A stretch of DNA of 64,000 nt from Anaerolineae bacterium (GCA_023954475.1 JAMLHW010000009.1:62001-126000); one strand, 5' to 3'; positions 44,504 through 54,091 are shown, counted from the first letter of the stretch. Numbers and translations are program-made. Notes: generated by a model from the sequence alone, not told the origin.

Positions 44504-46136
44504 TCTACTGACATTTTCATCGCTCTCGACGCTGTTATACGTCTCGCAACTCGTTAAACGATACGGCGGACTAACAGCGCTCAACGCCATCGATCTCAAA
44601 ATTGCACCGGGTGAAGTGGTCGGTCTGACCGGCACAAGTGGGGCCGGCACAACGACGTTGCTTAATGTCATTTCGGGACGCGTGCGGGCTGATGACGGCG
44701 AGATGTTTTTTGACGGTAGACGTTTGCTGTGGCCGTTTGATGCGAACAGTGTCGGCATTCGCGTCATCCACCAGCGCCCGGAGTTGTCGGAACAACTCGA
44801 CATCACGAGCAATATTTTTCTGGGGCACGAAATCGGCCGAAACCTCTTCAAACGCTGGCTGCACCTCCCCGACATGAGCAAAATGGATGAACAGGCGACA
44901 ATCCTGCTCACCCGTCTGGAAGCCCCTTTCTCATCGCTACGCGAAAAAGTAGTCAATTTGTCGAGCGAAGAACGCCAACTGGTCGCCATCGCACAAATCA
45001 TGGTAGCGCCGCCGCAATTGATCCTGATCGACGATCCGTCGCCGCAACTCAGCTATCCTTACCAGGAAAAATTGTTGCAACTCATCCGCGAATGGCAGCA
45101 AATTGGCAGCGCCATTCTGTTCAATAGCAAAAACCTGGATGAACTGTTTGCCGTTTCTGATCGGCTCATCGTATTGCGCCAGGGATACAAAGTGCTCGAT
45201 GAGCGTGCCGATGAGACCAACCGCGAAGAAATCGTCGCCGCTCTGGTCGGTACAGCCGATCGGCAGAAGCGCACGCCGGTTATCTGGGCGCTCGACAGCT
45301 ATTATCGCGCACGCCGCCAGGCTGAAACATTGCGCCACAATCAGGGATTATTGCAACGTGACCTGGCTGATCGCGATCTGATCAATCGCCAACTGGTCGA
45401 TCAGCTCGCCGATCAGGTGCAAGCACTCGACAGTGCTAATCTGGCGTTGCAGGATGCCCAACGACGCCTGCTGACTGAACGTGAGCAAGAACGCAAACAT
45501 CTGGCACGTGAACTTCACGACCAATCGATTCAGGATTTGCTCAGTCTGAACTATCAACTGGAGGACATCGGCGAGCAGATCAAGGACGACAATGCCTTAC
45601 AATCTGAAATTGCCGATGTACGCGAGCATATTCGTACCCTGGTTGCCGAATTGCGCCGCATTTGCGGCAATTTGCGTCCACCTACCATCGACAGCCTTGG
45701 TCTGGGTGCCGCATTGCAATCGTATACGCATGATTGGAGCCAACGCACGGGCATCATCATCGATTTGCAGATGGAGGACAGTTTCGGCCGATTGCCCGAG
45801 GCCACCGAACTCTCCATTTTCCGCATCGTGCAGGAGGGGTTGAACAACGTCTGGAAGCATGCCGAAGCCACCGCAGTCACTGTCGCACTGCGCAACACCT
45901 CGCCGCGCATGTTGCAGGTTTCAATCGCCGACAATGGGCGCGGATTGGATGAAGGGTTTGACCTGGCCTCATTGAGCAGCGCAGGACACTACGGCCTGCT
46001 CGGCATTAGCGAGCGTGTCGCGTTGATGGGTGGCCGTCTGCAATTCAAAAATCAGCCCAGCGGCGGTCTGCGCATACGTGTTGAAATCCCCCACCCGCGC
46101 GTGATAGAATCCGACTTCGGTGATACGCGCCAATAA
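44490..46136 (+). CDS. Histidine kinase fused to a degenerate sugar-ABC ATPase domain
   Basis: The 548-residue protein is a fusion. Residues 16-255 match sugar-transporter ATPases (IHQRPELSEQLDITSNIFLGHEI parallels VYQDLALADNLDVVANMFLG of the 40931 product) but with lost catalysis: Walker A GTSGAGTTT (Lys54 to Thr), signature LSSEERQ, Walker B LILIDDPSP (Glu to Asp) and the H-loop His replaced by Ser. A coiled coil (about 270-335) leads to HisKA_3 with acceptor His343 (ELHDQSIQDLL) and HATPase_c (VQEGLNNVWKHAEA, IADNGRGL, GLLGISERVALMGG). Overlaps the regulator by 14 nt. It may sense transporter state through the ABC domain, an inference. Confidence 0.88.
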   Translation: MATHSLLTFSSLSTLLYVSQLVKRYGGLTALNAIDLKIAPGEVVGLTGTSGAGTTTLLNVISGRVRADDGEMFFDGRRLLWPFDANSVGIRVIHQRPELSEQLDITSNIFLGHEIGRNLFKRWLHLPDMSKMDEQATILLTRLEAPFSSLREKVVNLSSEERQLVAIAQIMVAPPQLILIDDPSPQLSYPYQEKLLQLIREWQQIGSAILFNSKNLDELFAVSDRLIVLRQGYKVLDERADETNREEIVAALVGTADRQKRTPVIWALDSYYRARRQAETLRHNQGLLQRDLADRDLINRQLVDQLADQVQALDSANLALQDAQRRLLTEREQERKHLARELHDQSIQDLLSLNYQLEDIGEQIKDDNALQSEIADVREHIRTLVAELRRICGNLRPPTIDSLGLGAALQSYTHDWSQRTGIIIDLQMEDSFGRLPEATELSIFRIVQEGLNNVWKHAEATAVTVALRNTSPRMLQVSIADNGRGLDEGFDLASLSSAGHYGLLGISERVALMGGRLQFKNQPSGGLRIRVEIPHPRVIESDFGDTRQ

Positions 46137-46192
46137 TCAATGCGTATTGCCCGGTCAATGCGTGACAAACAACTTCGTTCAGGGAGCCAACG

Positions 46193-47179
46193 ATGCACTA
46201 TCGACAATTGGGAAAAACCGGATGGAACGTATCCGAAATCAGTTTTGGCGCGTGGGCGATTGGCGCTGATTGGGGCCACGTCAGTGACGATGACGCGTTG
46301 GCAACGCTGCACACTGCTCTCGACCACGGCATCAACTTCTTCGATACTGCCGACGTTTACGGTGACGGGCGTAGCGAACGTTTGATTGCCCAACTGCGGC
46401 GCGAACGGCCGAGCGACACCTTTTGGGTCGCCACCAAGGCCGGTCGGCGACTCGATCCACACGTTGCAGCGGGCTACAATCGCGACAATATCACCGCGTT
46501 CATCGAACGCAGCTTGAAAAACCTCAAAGTCGAAGCACTCGATCTCGTACAACTGCATTGTCCACCAACTGAAGTCTACTACACGCCGGAACTGTTTGAT
46601 GCGCTCGATGACTTGAAACAACAGGGCAAAATCAAGCATTACGGTGTCAGTGTCGAGAAAGTGGAAGAGGCGATCAAGGCGATTGCCTATCCCAATGTCG
46701 CGACGGTACAAATCATCTTCAACATGTTGCGCCAACGCCCGGCAGACCTGTTTTTCCGCGAAGCTCAGGCGCATCATGTCGGCATTCTGGCGCGTGTGCC
46801 GTTGGCGAGTGGCTTGTTGACGGGCAAGTTTTCGGCCGAATCCACCTTCTCCCCAAACGATCATCGCAACTACAATCGCCACGGCGCCGCCTTCGATGTC
46901 GGCGAGACGTTCTCCGGCGTACCGTATGATGTCGGTCTGCAGGCTGTGTCGGACATCGAAGCACTCAAGCCGGACGGCATGACAATGGCGCAATTTGCTC
47001 TGCGCTGGATTCTGGAATTTGACGCCGTGACCTGTGCCATTCCCGGTGCGAAACGCCCATCTCAGGTAGTCGACAATGCGGCGGCAAGCGATCTGGAGCC
47101 ATTATCGGCCGAAACGATGGCTGCCGTCAAAACCATCTACGACGAACAAATCTACCAATACGTCCATCAGCGCTGGTAA
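46193..47179 (+). CDS. Aldo/keto reductase
   Basis: NAD(P)H-dependent oxidoreductase, 328 residues, TIM barrel. It has YRQLGKTGWNVSEISFG, the catalytic tetrad in FFDTADVYGDGRSE (Asp, Tyr), ATKAG (Lys) and VQLHCP (His), and the cofactor-binding CAIPGAKRPSQVVDN near residue 285. Similar to the YajO/Tas-like group that reduces aldoses and other carbonyls. It lies 56 bp after the kinase gene and in the same direction, so it may belong to the sugar module, for example reducing a pentose or an aldehyde; exact substrate unknown. Two SAE-coding motifs are present. Confidence 0.85.
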   Translation: MHYRQLGKTGWNVSEISFGAWAIGADWGHVSDDDALATLHTALDHGINFFDTADVYGDGRSERLIAQLRRERPSDTFWVATKAGRRLDPHVAAGYNRDNITAFIERSLKNLKVEALDLVQLHCPPTEVYYTPELFDALDDLKQQGKIKHYGVSVEKVEEAIKAIAYPNVATVQIIFNMLRQRPADLFFREAQAHHVGILARVPLASGLLTGKFSAESTFSPNDHRNYNRHGAAFDVGETFSGVPYDVGLQAVSDIEALKPDGMTMAQFALRWILEFDAVTCAIPGAKRPSQVVDNAAASDLEPLSAETMAAVKTIYDEQIYQYVHQRW

Positions 47180-47194
47180 GCACGAGGAACATTC

Positions 47195-47608
47195 ATGGTC
47201 AAGCAACTGGCTCACATCTGCATCATGTCACGCGATTTGGCGGCGACACAACGCTTCTATTGCGATCTCCTCGGCCTGGAACGCACATTTGATTTTTACA
47301 AAGACGGCACACTCATCGGATTCTATCTCGGCCTGGGCAGTCGCACCTTTATTGAAGTGTTCCACAATGCACAGGCCACAGCCGGCGACACACCGCTGAT
47401 CGATCATCTGTGCCTGGAAGTGGCAGACATGGACGCCACCATCGCCCATATCCGCGCCCAGGGTTACGAAATTAGCGATAAATCGTTCGGCTGTGACAAC
47501 ACATGGCAATCGTGGATCACCGATCCGGGCGGCGTGCGCATCGAATTGTTCGAATACACAGACGCCAGTTCACAGTTTAGTGGCAACGATTGTCTCGTCG
47601 ATTGGTAG
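47195..47608 (+). CDS. VOC-superfamily (glyoxalase/dioxygenase fold) protein
   Basis: The 137-residue protein has two beta-alpha-beta-beta-beta modules: KQLAHICIMSRDLAATQRFYCDLLGLERTF and DHLCLEVADMDATIAHIRAQGYE, with metal-ligand candidates His at residues 7 and 66 and Glu in VRIELFEY. The closest match in style is lactoylglutathione lyase or a related lyase. It begins 15 bp after the aldo/keto reductase. Function unassigned; could detoxify a sugar-derived aldehyde. Confidence 0.8.
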   Translation: MVKQLAHICIMSRDLAATQRFYCDLLGLERTFDFYKDGTLIGFYLGLGSRTFIEVFHNAQATAGDTPLIDHLCLEVADMDATIAHIRAQGYEISDKSFGCDNTWQSWITDPGGVRIELFEYTDASSQFSGNDCLVDW

Positions 47609-47628
47609 GTAGCAAGTGGCCGAAAATA

Positions 47629-47692
47629 CGGAGCGCGGACATCCTTGTCCGCAAAGAGGCGGGCAAGATGCCCACGCCCCTGAAAACGACAA
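47629..47692. repeat. Dispersed double-hairpin element
   Basis: Contains GCGGACATCCTTGTCCGC, a palindromic hairpin, followed by GGGCAAGATGCCC, a second one. The two halves (ACATCCTTGT and CAAGATG) are related in sequence. It fits a short REP-like element between VOC and the FAD-oxidase gene; it is not coding. Possibly a terminator for both convergent genes. Confidence 0.55.
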
Positions 47693-47696
47693 GAGA

Positions 47697-49085
47697 TTAT
47701 TCGGCCGAAAAAATCTTGCCCGGGTTGAGAATGCCGTTGGGGTCGAGCGCCTGCTTCAACGTCCGCATCACGTCCAGTGCTGCGCCGTGTTCGCGACTCA
47801 TGAATTTTGCCTTGCCAATGCCGACGCCGTGTTCACCTGTTGACGTACCGCCCAACTCAATTGCCTTGTAGACAATGGTGTCGTTAGCCACTGCGGTGCG
47901 CCGCCGCGTCGCTTCGTCATTGTACGGCATCGTCACATGCACGTTGCCGTCGCCCGCATGACCGATGACAAAGCCGACCAACTCGTTGTTGAGCAAGGTC
48001 TGCGCAACGTGATCGACAAGCGCAGGCAAGCTGCTGATCGGCACGGCAATGTCCATCAACTGCCATTTGTAGCCGGGGAAAACCCGGACCAGCGTCTCAA
48101 ACAGGTGATGGCGTGCCCGCCACATTTGCCTGCGTTCGGCCGAATCTGTCGTCGCTCGAAACGCCATCACGCCCAACGCCATGCAAATCTCCTCAATGAG
48201 CGCGAGATCCAATTCGGCCGATGCCGCGTGTGTGGCATGTACCTCCATGAGCAAGATCGGCCGTTCACCCCATGCCACACCTTCCTCACGCGAGATCAAT
48301 GCCGCCGTTGGCCCGTCGATGAATTCCAGCGCGGCCACATCGAGACCGCTGCCGCGAATGGCAACCACAGCTTCAACCGCCGCCGCGACCGTCGGAAACG
48401 ACGCCAACACGCCGCTCATCACCGTCGCGATGGGCATTAACCGCAGCGTCGCTTCCGTAATCACCCCCAATGTCCCCTCGCTGCCGATCATTAAGTGCGT
48501 CAAATCGTAACCGGCCGATTGCTTGATCGAACGCGACCCCGTGCGGATCAGCCGTCCGTCGGCCAAGGCAACTTGCGTAGCCAACACATTGTCGCGTGTC
48601 GCACCGTACTTGACCGTGCGACTGCCGGCCGCATTGTTGGCCAACATGCCGCCAATCGACGCATTGGCACCTGGATCAGGGGCAAAAAACAGGCCGTCAC
48701 GCGCCAAAATCGCATTCAAATCCTTGTAGCCAATGCCGGGTTGAACAGTCACCTGGAAGTCGTCGGCGTGCAGTGCGACGATGCGATTCATGCGCTCAAA
48801 CGAGAGTGAAATGCCACCAAACAATGGAATGGGATTGCCTTCGAGCGATGATCCGGCACCCCAGGGCGTGACGGGCACCAGCGCTGCGTTGGCGATGCGC
48901 AGCACGTCGGCCACTTGCCGGGCCGTCCTCGGCCACACGACCAGTTCAGCCATATGGGGTGCGTGGTGCGACATATCGTGCGAGCGGAGGCGGCGTTCGG
49001 ATTCGGCCGAAGACAAATTCTCAACTCCGACAACAGATTCCAGTTGCTGCAAAACCTCTTCCGACACTGGTCTGAACTGCGTCAT
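47697..49085 (-). CDS. FAD-linked oxidase, GlcD/D-lactate dehydrogenase type
   Basis: The 462-residue protein has the FAD-binding PCMH domain (WPRTARQVADVLRIANAALVPVTPWGAGSS, PGIGYKDLNAI, NNAAGSRTVKYGATRDNV, IGSEGTLGVITEA) and the FAD-oxidase C-terminus (GHAGDGNVHV, GGTSTGEHGVGIGK, LDPNGILNPGKIF). It probably oxidises glycolate or a D-2-hydroxy acid such as D-lactate to the keto acid; the substrate is not set by sequence. It is single-subunit in form, as in D-LDH. It converges on the VOC gene. Five TCGGCCGA copies lie in or beside it. Confidence 0.88.
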   Translation of the reverse strand: MTQFRPVSEEVLQQLESVVGVENLSSAESERRLRSHDMSHHAPHMAELVVWPRTARQVADVLRIANAALVPVTPWGAGSSLEGNPIPLFGGISLSFERMNRIVALHADDFQVTVQPGIGYKDLNAILARDGLFFAPDPGANASIGGMLANNAAGSRTVKYGATRDNVLATQVALADGRLIRTGSRSIKQSAGYDLTHLMIGSEGTLGVITEATLRLMPIATVMSGVLASFPTVAAAVEAVVAIRGSGLDVAALEFIDGPTAALISREEGVAWGERPILLMEVHATHAASAELDLALIEEICMALGVMAFRATTDSAERRQMWRARHHLFETLVRVFPGYKWQLMDIAVPISSLPALVDHVAQTLLNNELVGFVIGHAGDGNVHVTMPYNDEATRRRTAVANDTIVYKAIELGGTSTGEHGVGIGKAKFMSREHGAALDVMRTLKQALDPNGILNPGKIFSAE

Positions 49086-49120
49086 ACAAACCTCTCAACC
49101 TTTTGAAAACAATCGGCCGA

Positions 49121-49993
49121 TTATCCGCCAAAAGAACCTATTGGCAGCCCGGTCACACCCAGCTCAACCATAAACAAGCTGCCGGCCAAAGGATGTTTAC
49201 GCAGTTGCCCGGCACTCATACCGACACTAGCTGTCGTGACAATCAGCTTGTCCAGTTTTGGGCCGACAAATGCGCAGCTCGTCACATTGGGTACCGGCAA
49301 TGGTACGATCTGCAATACCGCACCTTGCGGCGAATAGCGCGTCAGCCGTCCGCCGCCGTAGTGAGCGAGCCAGATACAATTGTCGCTGTCCACCGTCATG
49401 CCGTCAGGCGCACCTTCACTCGGGTCTATCAGTTGCACGAATAGGCGCTTGTTGCTGAGGTTGCCCTGTTCGTCACAATCAAATGCGTAAATTATGTGCC
49501 TGGTTGAGTCGGTGTGGTATAGGGTGCGCCCATCACGGCTAAACGCCGGCCCGTTACTGATGCAATATCCCGTGTCCATACGCTGCAGCGACAGGTCAGG
49601 ATCAAGGCGATACAAGACGCCTGTCTCAGCTTGAGCCGAGGTGTGCATGCTGCCTGCCCAATAACGCCCGGCGCGGTCGATTTTGCCGTCGTTAAAGCGA
49701 TTGTTTGGCATGTGCGCTTCCGGCAACGCGATGGGCTCGATTGTGCCGTTTTCCAAATCGAGCCAGGCGAAACCATCGGTAATGGTGCCGACAAAGCCGC
49801 CTTGTGCGCGTGTGGCGAGACTTGTCACGGCTGTGTTGAACGTCCACGTCCGGCGCGTGTCGTCTGCCAGGGAAAGTCGGTGCACGTTTCGGCCGATAAT
49901 ATCGACCCAATACACGGCATGTTCTGCTGCGACCCACAGCGGTCCTTCGCCTAGCGCGGCTCGAATCTGCCAAATGCACTGTACAGCGCTCAT
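49121..49993 (-). CDS. SMP-30/gluconolactonase/LRE-family protein
   Basis: The 290-residue six-bladed propeller has LGEGPLWVAAEHAVYWVDIIG (metal Glu), NRFNDGKIDRAGRYWAGSM (Asn, Asp), YCISNGPAFSRDGRTLYHTDS and EGAPDGMTVDSDNCIWLAHYGG (Asp), which hold the divalent-metal ligands of SMP-30 lactonases. It hydrolyses sugar lactones such as gluconolactone or xylonolactone, plausible next to xylose genes. ATG 49993 is preferred over the preceding TTG. It lies 35 bp from the FAD oxidase, same direction. Confidence 0.88.
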   Translation of the reverse strand: MSAVQCIWQIRAALGEGPLWVAAEHAVYWVDIIGRNVHRLSLADDTRRTWTFNTAVTSLATRAQGGFVGTITDGFAWLDLENGTIEPIALPEAHMPNNRFNDGKIDRAGRYWAGSMHTSAQAETGVLYRLDPDLSLQRMDTGYCISNGPAFSRDGRTLYHTDSTRHIIYAFDCDEQGNLSNKRLFVQLIDPSEGAPDGMTVDSDNCIWLAHYGGGRLTRYSPQGAVLQIVPLPVPNVTSCAFVGPKLDKLIVTTASVGMSAGQLRKHPLAGSLFMVELGVTGLPIGSFGG

Positions 49994-50173
49994 CAAACTG
50001 TCCTGTTCAAATCAATTGTGACCGCTCGCCAATCGGGAAAATGGTTCGCGATCACCAAATTATTGCAGTCGCAGCGCGCTCGTGTCAAGCGATGCGCCGG
50101 ATCATGGTGTCCTGTCGGCAACCGGCTCAACCGATTACATGCTGATAGCTGCATTTTTCCGTCAGCGGTGCGT

Positions 50174-50908
50174 TCAGTGCTGGTCTACCCGGCCAATCTC
50201 TTCTTCCACCTCATGGGCTGCGTATAAACCGACCAGCCGGGCCACAATCACTGCCATATACAGTACGCCAATTACGGCCTCCAACGTCGCAACCGACCGT
50301 GCCCAATAGGTTGCAGGCAGCACGTCACCATATCCGAGCGTCGACAAAGTCGCGTAGCTATAGTAGACAATGGTCTGCCACGGGAACGGGCCGTCCGGAT
50401 ACGTGTTCAGCCCGTCGCTAAAGGCGTGCGTCATCTGGTCAGGAAACCACGTCATCGTCTCGATGAAACCATAAATCGGCACGAAAATCGCGCCCAGCAA
50501 CAGATACACGGTGCAAGCCGCCAACAATACATCGAAGTTAACGACCCTGGCACGAAAAATGTACTTCAACAACACCACAGTCAAGGTGATCTGGAAGTAG
50601 ACAATTAACAGGTAGCTAACGATGTTGGCCCACTGTAACTCTGGTCGAAACGCATACACTGTGCCAACCACGATCCAGGCGATGCTGGCGGCAATCAGGG
50701 CATTCATTTGCCGTCGGTTGCTGCTGACGAGGTAGATTCCGGCCACGAACAGGCTCATGTAAAACAACTGGTATCCGATTTGGATGAGTGGCACGGCATC
50801 GGCCGAAATCGGATAGAGAAACTGCACAAGTAGCGTCATGATCAACACGTAGATGATTTTGCCTTCGAGTGGATCGCGGCGAGCGGTCGGGACTTGATCT
50901 GGTGTCAT
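50174..50908 (-). CDS. Two-pore-type or Ion_trans_2 potassium channel
   Basis: The 244-residue membrane protein has six hydrophobic spans and a pore loop SYATLSTLGYGDVLP with the K+ selectivity filter TxGYGD near residue 204, then a final helix. It lacks a cytoplasmic RCK/KTN domain and a recognisable voltage-sensor pattern. I start at ATG 50908 (MTPDQVPTARRD); an upstream frame to 51013 adds a tail with no domain. Role in ion homeostasis; no link to the xylose module visible. Confidence 0.8.
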   Translation of the reverse strand: MTPDQVPTARRDPLEGKIIYVLIMTLLVQFLYPISADAVPLIQIGYQLFYMSLFVAGIYLVSSNRRQMNALIAASIAWIVVGTVYAFRPELQWANIVSYLLIVYFQITLTVVLLKYIFRARVVNFDVLLAACTVYLLLGAIFVPIYGFIETMTWFPDQMTHAFSDGLNTYPDGPFPWQTIVYYSYATLSTLGYGDVLPATYWARSVATLEAVIGVLYMAVIVARLVGLYAAHEVEEEIGRVDQH

Positions 50909-51303
50909 AATTGTTATTGGGTTTGGTAGACGATGACGGTTTTCGGCCGAATAGTACCATTCTTGCGGGAAGTACGCAGTATGCTCATCCAATTGGATCA
51001 CGCAACCCGTCATTCGCGACGCCGCTGCCGGCGTATATGCTCTTGCAGAAAGTCAAAACGCTTCAAGCGCGTGACTCTGCCTGCGTTTTGCTCTGGACGT
51101 GAAGCAACCGGGATTCTATAATCACACGCTGGCGTATATAGCTGCCGTCGGTAGAATCGACACCCTGTTCGGACAGGTGACGTTAGCCGCTTCTGCTGAT
51201 TACGGAAGACGATACGCCGGTCGAGAATACATTTTCAATCCATGTCGGTTAACAGGCTGATTAATTCGGCCGATAACCGCAATCAACCCTACACAAGTGA
51301 ACC
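50909..51303. other. Spacer between the K+ channel and xylA
   Basis: 395 bp with two TCGGCCGA copies, a plus-strand promoter (below) and an IR CGGTTA...TAACCG around 51244-51278 just before xylA. Nothing coding. Confidence 0.5.
51094..51122 (+). promoter_or_regulatory. Possible xylA promoter
   Basis: TGGACG (51094-51099), 17-nt spacer and a perfect TATAAT (51117-51122). Start near 51129, leader about 175 nt. Confidence 0.45.
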
Positions 51304-52464
51304 ATGTACACACCAAAACCTGAGCACAAATTCTCCTTCGGACTCTGGACCATTGGCAACACCGGACGTGACCCGTTCGGCGAACCGGTGCGTAACGCCC
51401 TCACACCGGCCGAGATCGTCTACACCATCGGCGAAGTCGGTGCGTGGGGCGTCAACTTCCACGACAACGACCTGATTCCCATCGACGCTACCGCAGCGCA
51501 AGCGGCACAGATCAAAAGCGCTTTTCGCAAAGCACTCGACGACACCGGCGTCATCGTGCCGATGGCGACGACCAACCTGTTCACCGATCCCGCCTTCCGC
51601 GACGGCGCGTTTACGAGCAACGATCCTCAAGTCCGCGCCTATGCCCTGCACAAAACGCTGCGTGCCATCGACCTCGGGGCCGAGTTTGGTGCAAAGACCT
51701 ACGTTTTCTGGGGCGGTCGTGAAGGAACGGAAACCGATGCGGGCAAAAATCCGCTCGACGCCGGCAAATGGTTCCGCGAAGCGCTCAACTTCGTCTGCGA
51801 GTACGTGATCGACCAGGGTTACGGCATGCGCATTGCCCTGGAACCCAAGCCAAACGAACCGCGTGGCGACATCTATCTGCCGACGGTCGGCTCGATGTTG
51901 GCGTTTATCGAGACGCTTGATCACTCTGAGATGGTCGGCGTCAATCCCGAAGTAGCGCACGAGCACATGGCGGGTCTGAATTTCGTCCACGCCGTCGCGC
52001 AGGCGCTCGATGCGGGCAAGCTGTTCCACATTGACCTCAATGACCAGAGTTTCGGCCGATACGACCAGGATTTCCGCTTCGGCGCACACAACATCAAATC
52101 GGCATTTTTCCTCGTCAAACTACTCGAAGACAATGGTTACGACAATCCGCGCCACTTCGACGCCCACGCCTACCGCACCTCTGACCGCGAAGACGTGAAG
52201 GCGTTTGCCCGCGGCTGCATGCGCACCTACCTGATTCTGAAAGAGAGAGTGGCGCAGTTCAACGCCGATGCCGAGATTCAGGCATTGCTCGCTGAAATCA
52301 CAGCGGATGACGGCGCGATGGATGCGTACAAAGGGGCGTATTCGGCCGAAAAAGCCGCCGCCCTCAAAGCGCACACCTTCGACCGCATCGCCCTCGGTCA
52401 ACGCGGTCAGCCGTATGAGCGGCTCGATCAATTGACCATCGAACTGCTGCTCGGCGTCCGCTAA
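51304..52464 (+). CDS. xylA: Xylose isomerase, class I
   Basis: Isomerises D-xylose to D-xylulose. The 386-residue protein begins [18 protein letters not shown], has His53 and Asp56 in [19 protein letters not shown], the metal Glu in [16 protein letters not shown], and [19 protein letters not shown], matching the short class I (Actinobacteria-like) enzymes rather than the longer class II type. Complete. It is followed by a terminator-like hairpin and then xylB after 64 bp. Two TCGGCCGA motifs occur, one in the FGR frame and one as SAE. Confidence 0.96.
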   Translation: MYTPKPEHKFSFGLWTIGNTGRDPFGEPVRNALTPAEIVYTIGEVGAWGVNFHDNDLIPIDATAAQAAQIKSAFRKALDDTGVIVPMATTNLFTDPAFRDGAFTSNDPQVRAYALHKTLRAIDLGAEFGAKTYVFWGGREGTETDAGKNPLDAGKWFREALNFVCEYVIDQGYGMRIALEPKPNEPRGDIYLPTVGSMLAFIETLDHSEMVGVNPEVAHEHMAGLNFVHAVAQALDAGKLFHIDLNDQSFGRYDQDFRFGAHNIKSAFFLVKLLEDNGYDNPRHFDAHAYRTSDREDVKAFARGCMRTYLILKERVAQFNADAEIQALLAEITADDGAMDAYKGAYSAEKAAALKAHTFDRIALGQRGQPYERLDQLTIELLLGVR

Positions 52465-52475
52465 ACCCATCTCGA

Positions 52476-52509
52476 AGAAACCGGGTTTTTCCGAAAAAAC
52501 CCGGTTTCT
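52476..52509. terminator. Terminator-like stem-loop between xylA and xylB
   Basis: AGAAACCGGGTTTTT and its complement AAAAACCCGGTTTCT form a 15-bp stem with a 4-nt loop. Member of the same family as 11568-11602 and 55152-55184. It may reduce xylB expression or separate two transcripts. Confidence 0.65.
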
Positions 52510-52528
52510 CAGGTTGTCTGACAATCCC

Positions 52529-54091
52529 ATGACCTATTTCATCGGTATTGACTCATCAACGACAGCGACCAAAGCGTTGCTGATGGACGAACACGGCACA
52601 GTTGTGACGGTCGCGTCGTCTGCATACGATTACGAAACGCCGCAGCCGCTGTGGAGCGAGCAACATCCCGATTTGTGGTGGACGGCGACGATTGCCGGCG
52701 TCAAGCAGGTGATTGCGCAGTCGGGAGTGGATTCGGCCGAAATTGCCGCCATCGGCCTTACCGGGCAAATGCACGGTCTCGTCCTGCTCGACCAAAACGG
52801 CCAGGTGCTGCGTCCCGCCCTGCTCTGGAACGACCAGCGCACCGCTGCTGAATGCGGCGAAATCCGCGCCCTCATCGGCAAACAGCGCCTGATTCAAATC
52901 ACGGGCAACGACGCCCTGACCGGATTCACCGCACCGAAAATTGTCTGGGTCAAGAACCACGAACCGGAAATCTACGCCCAAATCCGCCACATTTTGCTGC
53001 CCAAAGATTACGTGCGCTTCAAGCTGACCGGCGACTACGCCATGGACAAAGCCGGTGGTGCCGGGACGCAACTATTCGACATCAGCTTGCGCGACTGGTC
53101 GCCGACTATTGTCAAGGCGCTGGGCATCGATCCAAATTGGTTGCCGCCAACGTTTGAAGGGACGGGCGTGACAGGGGTGATTTCGGCCGAAGCAGCCGCC
53201 TTGACCGGTCTGCAACCGGGCACACCAGTCGTCGCGGGTGGCGGCGATCAGGCTGCCGCCGCCGTCGGCACCGGCGCAGTCAGCGCGGGGATCGTCTCGC
53301 TCAGTCTGGGCACGTCCGGCGTCGTCTTCGCCACCACCGACACGCCCGCCGTCGAGCCGGAAGGCCGCTTGCACGCCTTCTGCCATGCCGTGCCGGGCAA
53401 ATGGCACTTTATGGGCGTGATGCTGTCGGCAGCGGGGAGCTTGCGCTGGTTCCGCGATACGCTCGCGCCGGGTGTGGATTTTGCCGACCTCGTCGCGGAA
53501 GCGGCAGCAATTCCGGCGGGCAGCGATGGCTTGCTGTTCCTGCCCTACCTGACCGGCGAACGCACACCGCATCCCGATCCGTTGGCACGCGGCGCGTTTG
53601 TCGGTTTAACCGTGCGTCACACCCGCGCCCACATGACGCGCGCCGTGCTGGAAGGCGTGGCGTTTGGCTTGCGCGACAGCTTTGAGTTGATGAAAGCGTC
53701 CGGCCTGGAAGGAGTTGGGCAGGTGCGTATCACTGGCGGCGGTGCGCGCAGTCCGCTGTGGCGGCAGATTTTGGCCGATGTGCTCGGCGCGGAGATCGCG
53801 ACGGTCAACGCCGAAGAGGGGGCGGCGTATGGCGCTGCGCTCCTGGCGGCAACGGGTGCCGGTGTCTGGTCGAACGTGGCGGAGGCGTGTGCGGCGACGA
53901 TTCGGGTGACGGGTGTGACGGCGGTGGATGAGGGGCAGATCGGCCGCTATGACGCCCTCTACACCGTCTACCGCGACCTCTATCCGGCGCTACAACCGTC
54001 GTTTGCCCAAATCTCTACAATCAACTCATTGTTACGTCAAGACGACAAAGCACCGAAATCCGACATCCAAAATCCGAAATCGAGCAGCTAA
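52529..54091 (+). CDS. xylB: Xylulokinase
   Basis: Phosphorylates D-xylulose to xylulose-5-phosphate, feeding the pentose-phosphate pathway. The 520-residue FGGY-family kinase begins YFIGIDSSTTATKALLMDEHG, has GLTGQMHGLVLLD, LLWNDQRTAAEC, the catalytic-Asp region VAGGGDQAAAAVG and SLSLGTSGVVFAT, and ends with the ADP-binding RITGGGARSPLW and NAEEGAAYGAALLA. ATG 52529 is preferred over a TTG at 52514. Two SAE motifs are present in the first half, none in the second. Confidence 0.95.
   Translation: MTYFIGIDSSTTATKALLMDEHGTVVTVASSAYDYETPQPLWSEQHPDLWWTATIAGVKQVIAQSGVDSAEIAAIGLTGQMHGLVLLDQNGQVLRPALLWNDQRTAAECGEIRALIGKQRLIQITGNDALTGFTAPKIVWVKNHEPEIYAQIRHILLPKDYVRFKLTGDYAMDKAGGAGTQLFDISLRDWSPTIVKALGIDPNWLPPTFEGTGVTGVISAEAAALTGLQPGTPVVAGGGDQAAAAVGTGAVSAGIVSLSLGTSGVVFATTDTPAVEPEGRLHAFCHAVPGKWHFMGVMLSAAGSLRWFRDTLAPGVDFADLVAEAAAIPAGSDGLLFLPYLTGERTPHPDPLARGAFVGLTVRHTRAHMTRAVLEGVAFGLRDSFELMKASGLEGVGQVRITGGGARSPLWRQILADVLGAEIATVNAEEGAAYGAALLAATGAGVWSNVAEACAATIRVTGVTAVDEGQIGRYDALYTVYRDLYPALQPSFAQISTINSLLRQDDKAPKSDIQNPKSSS

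Noticed and set aside
46052-46993. 313-codon minus-strand frame over the aldo/keto reductase
   Set aside because: Shadow of a gene with intact catalytic motifs.
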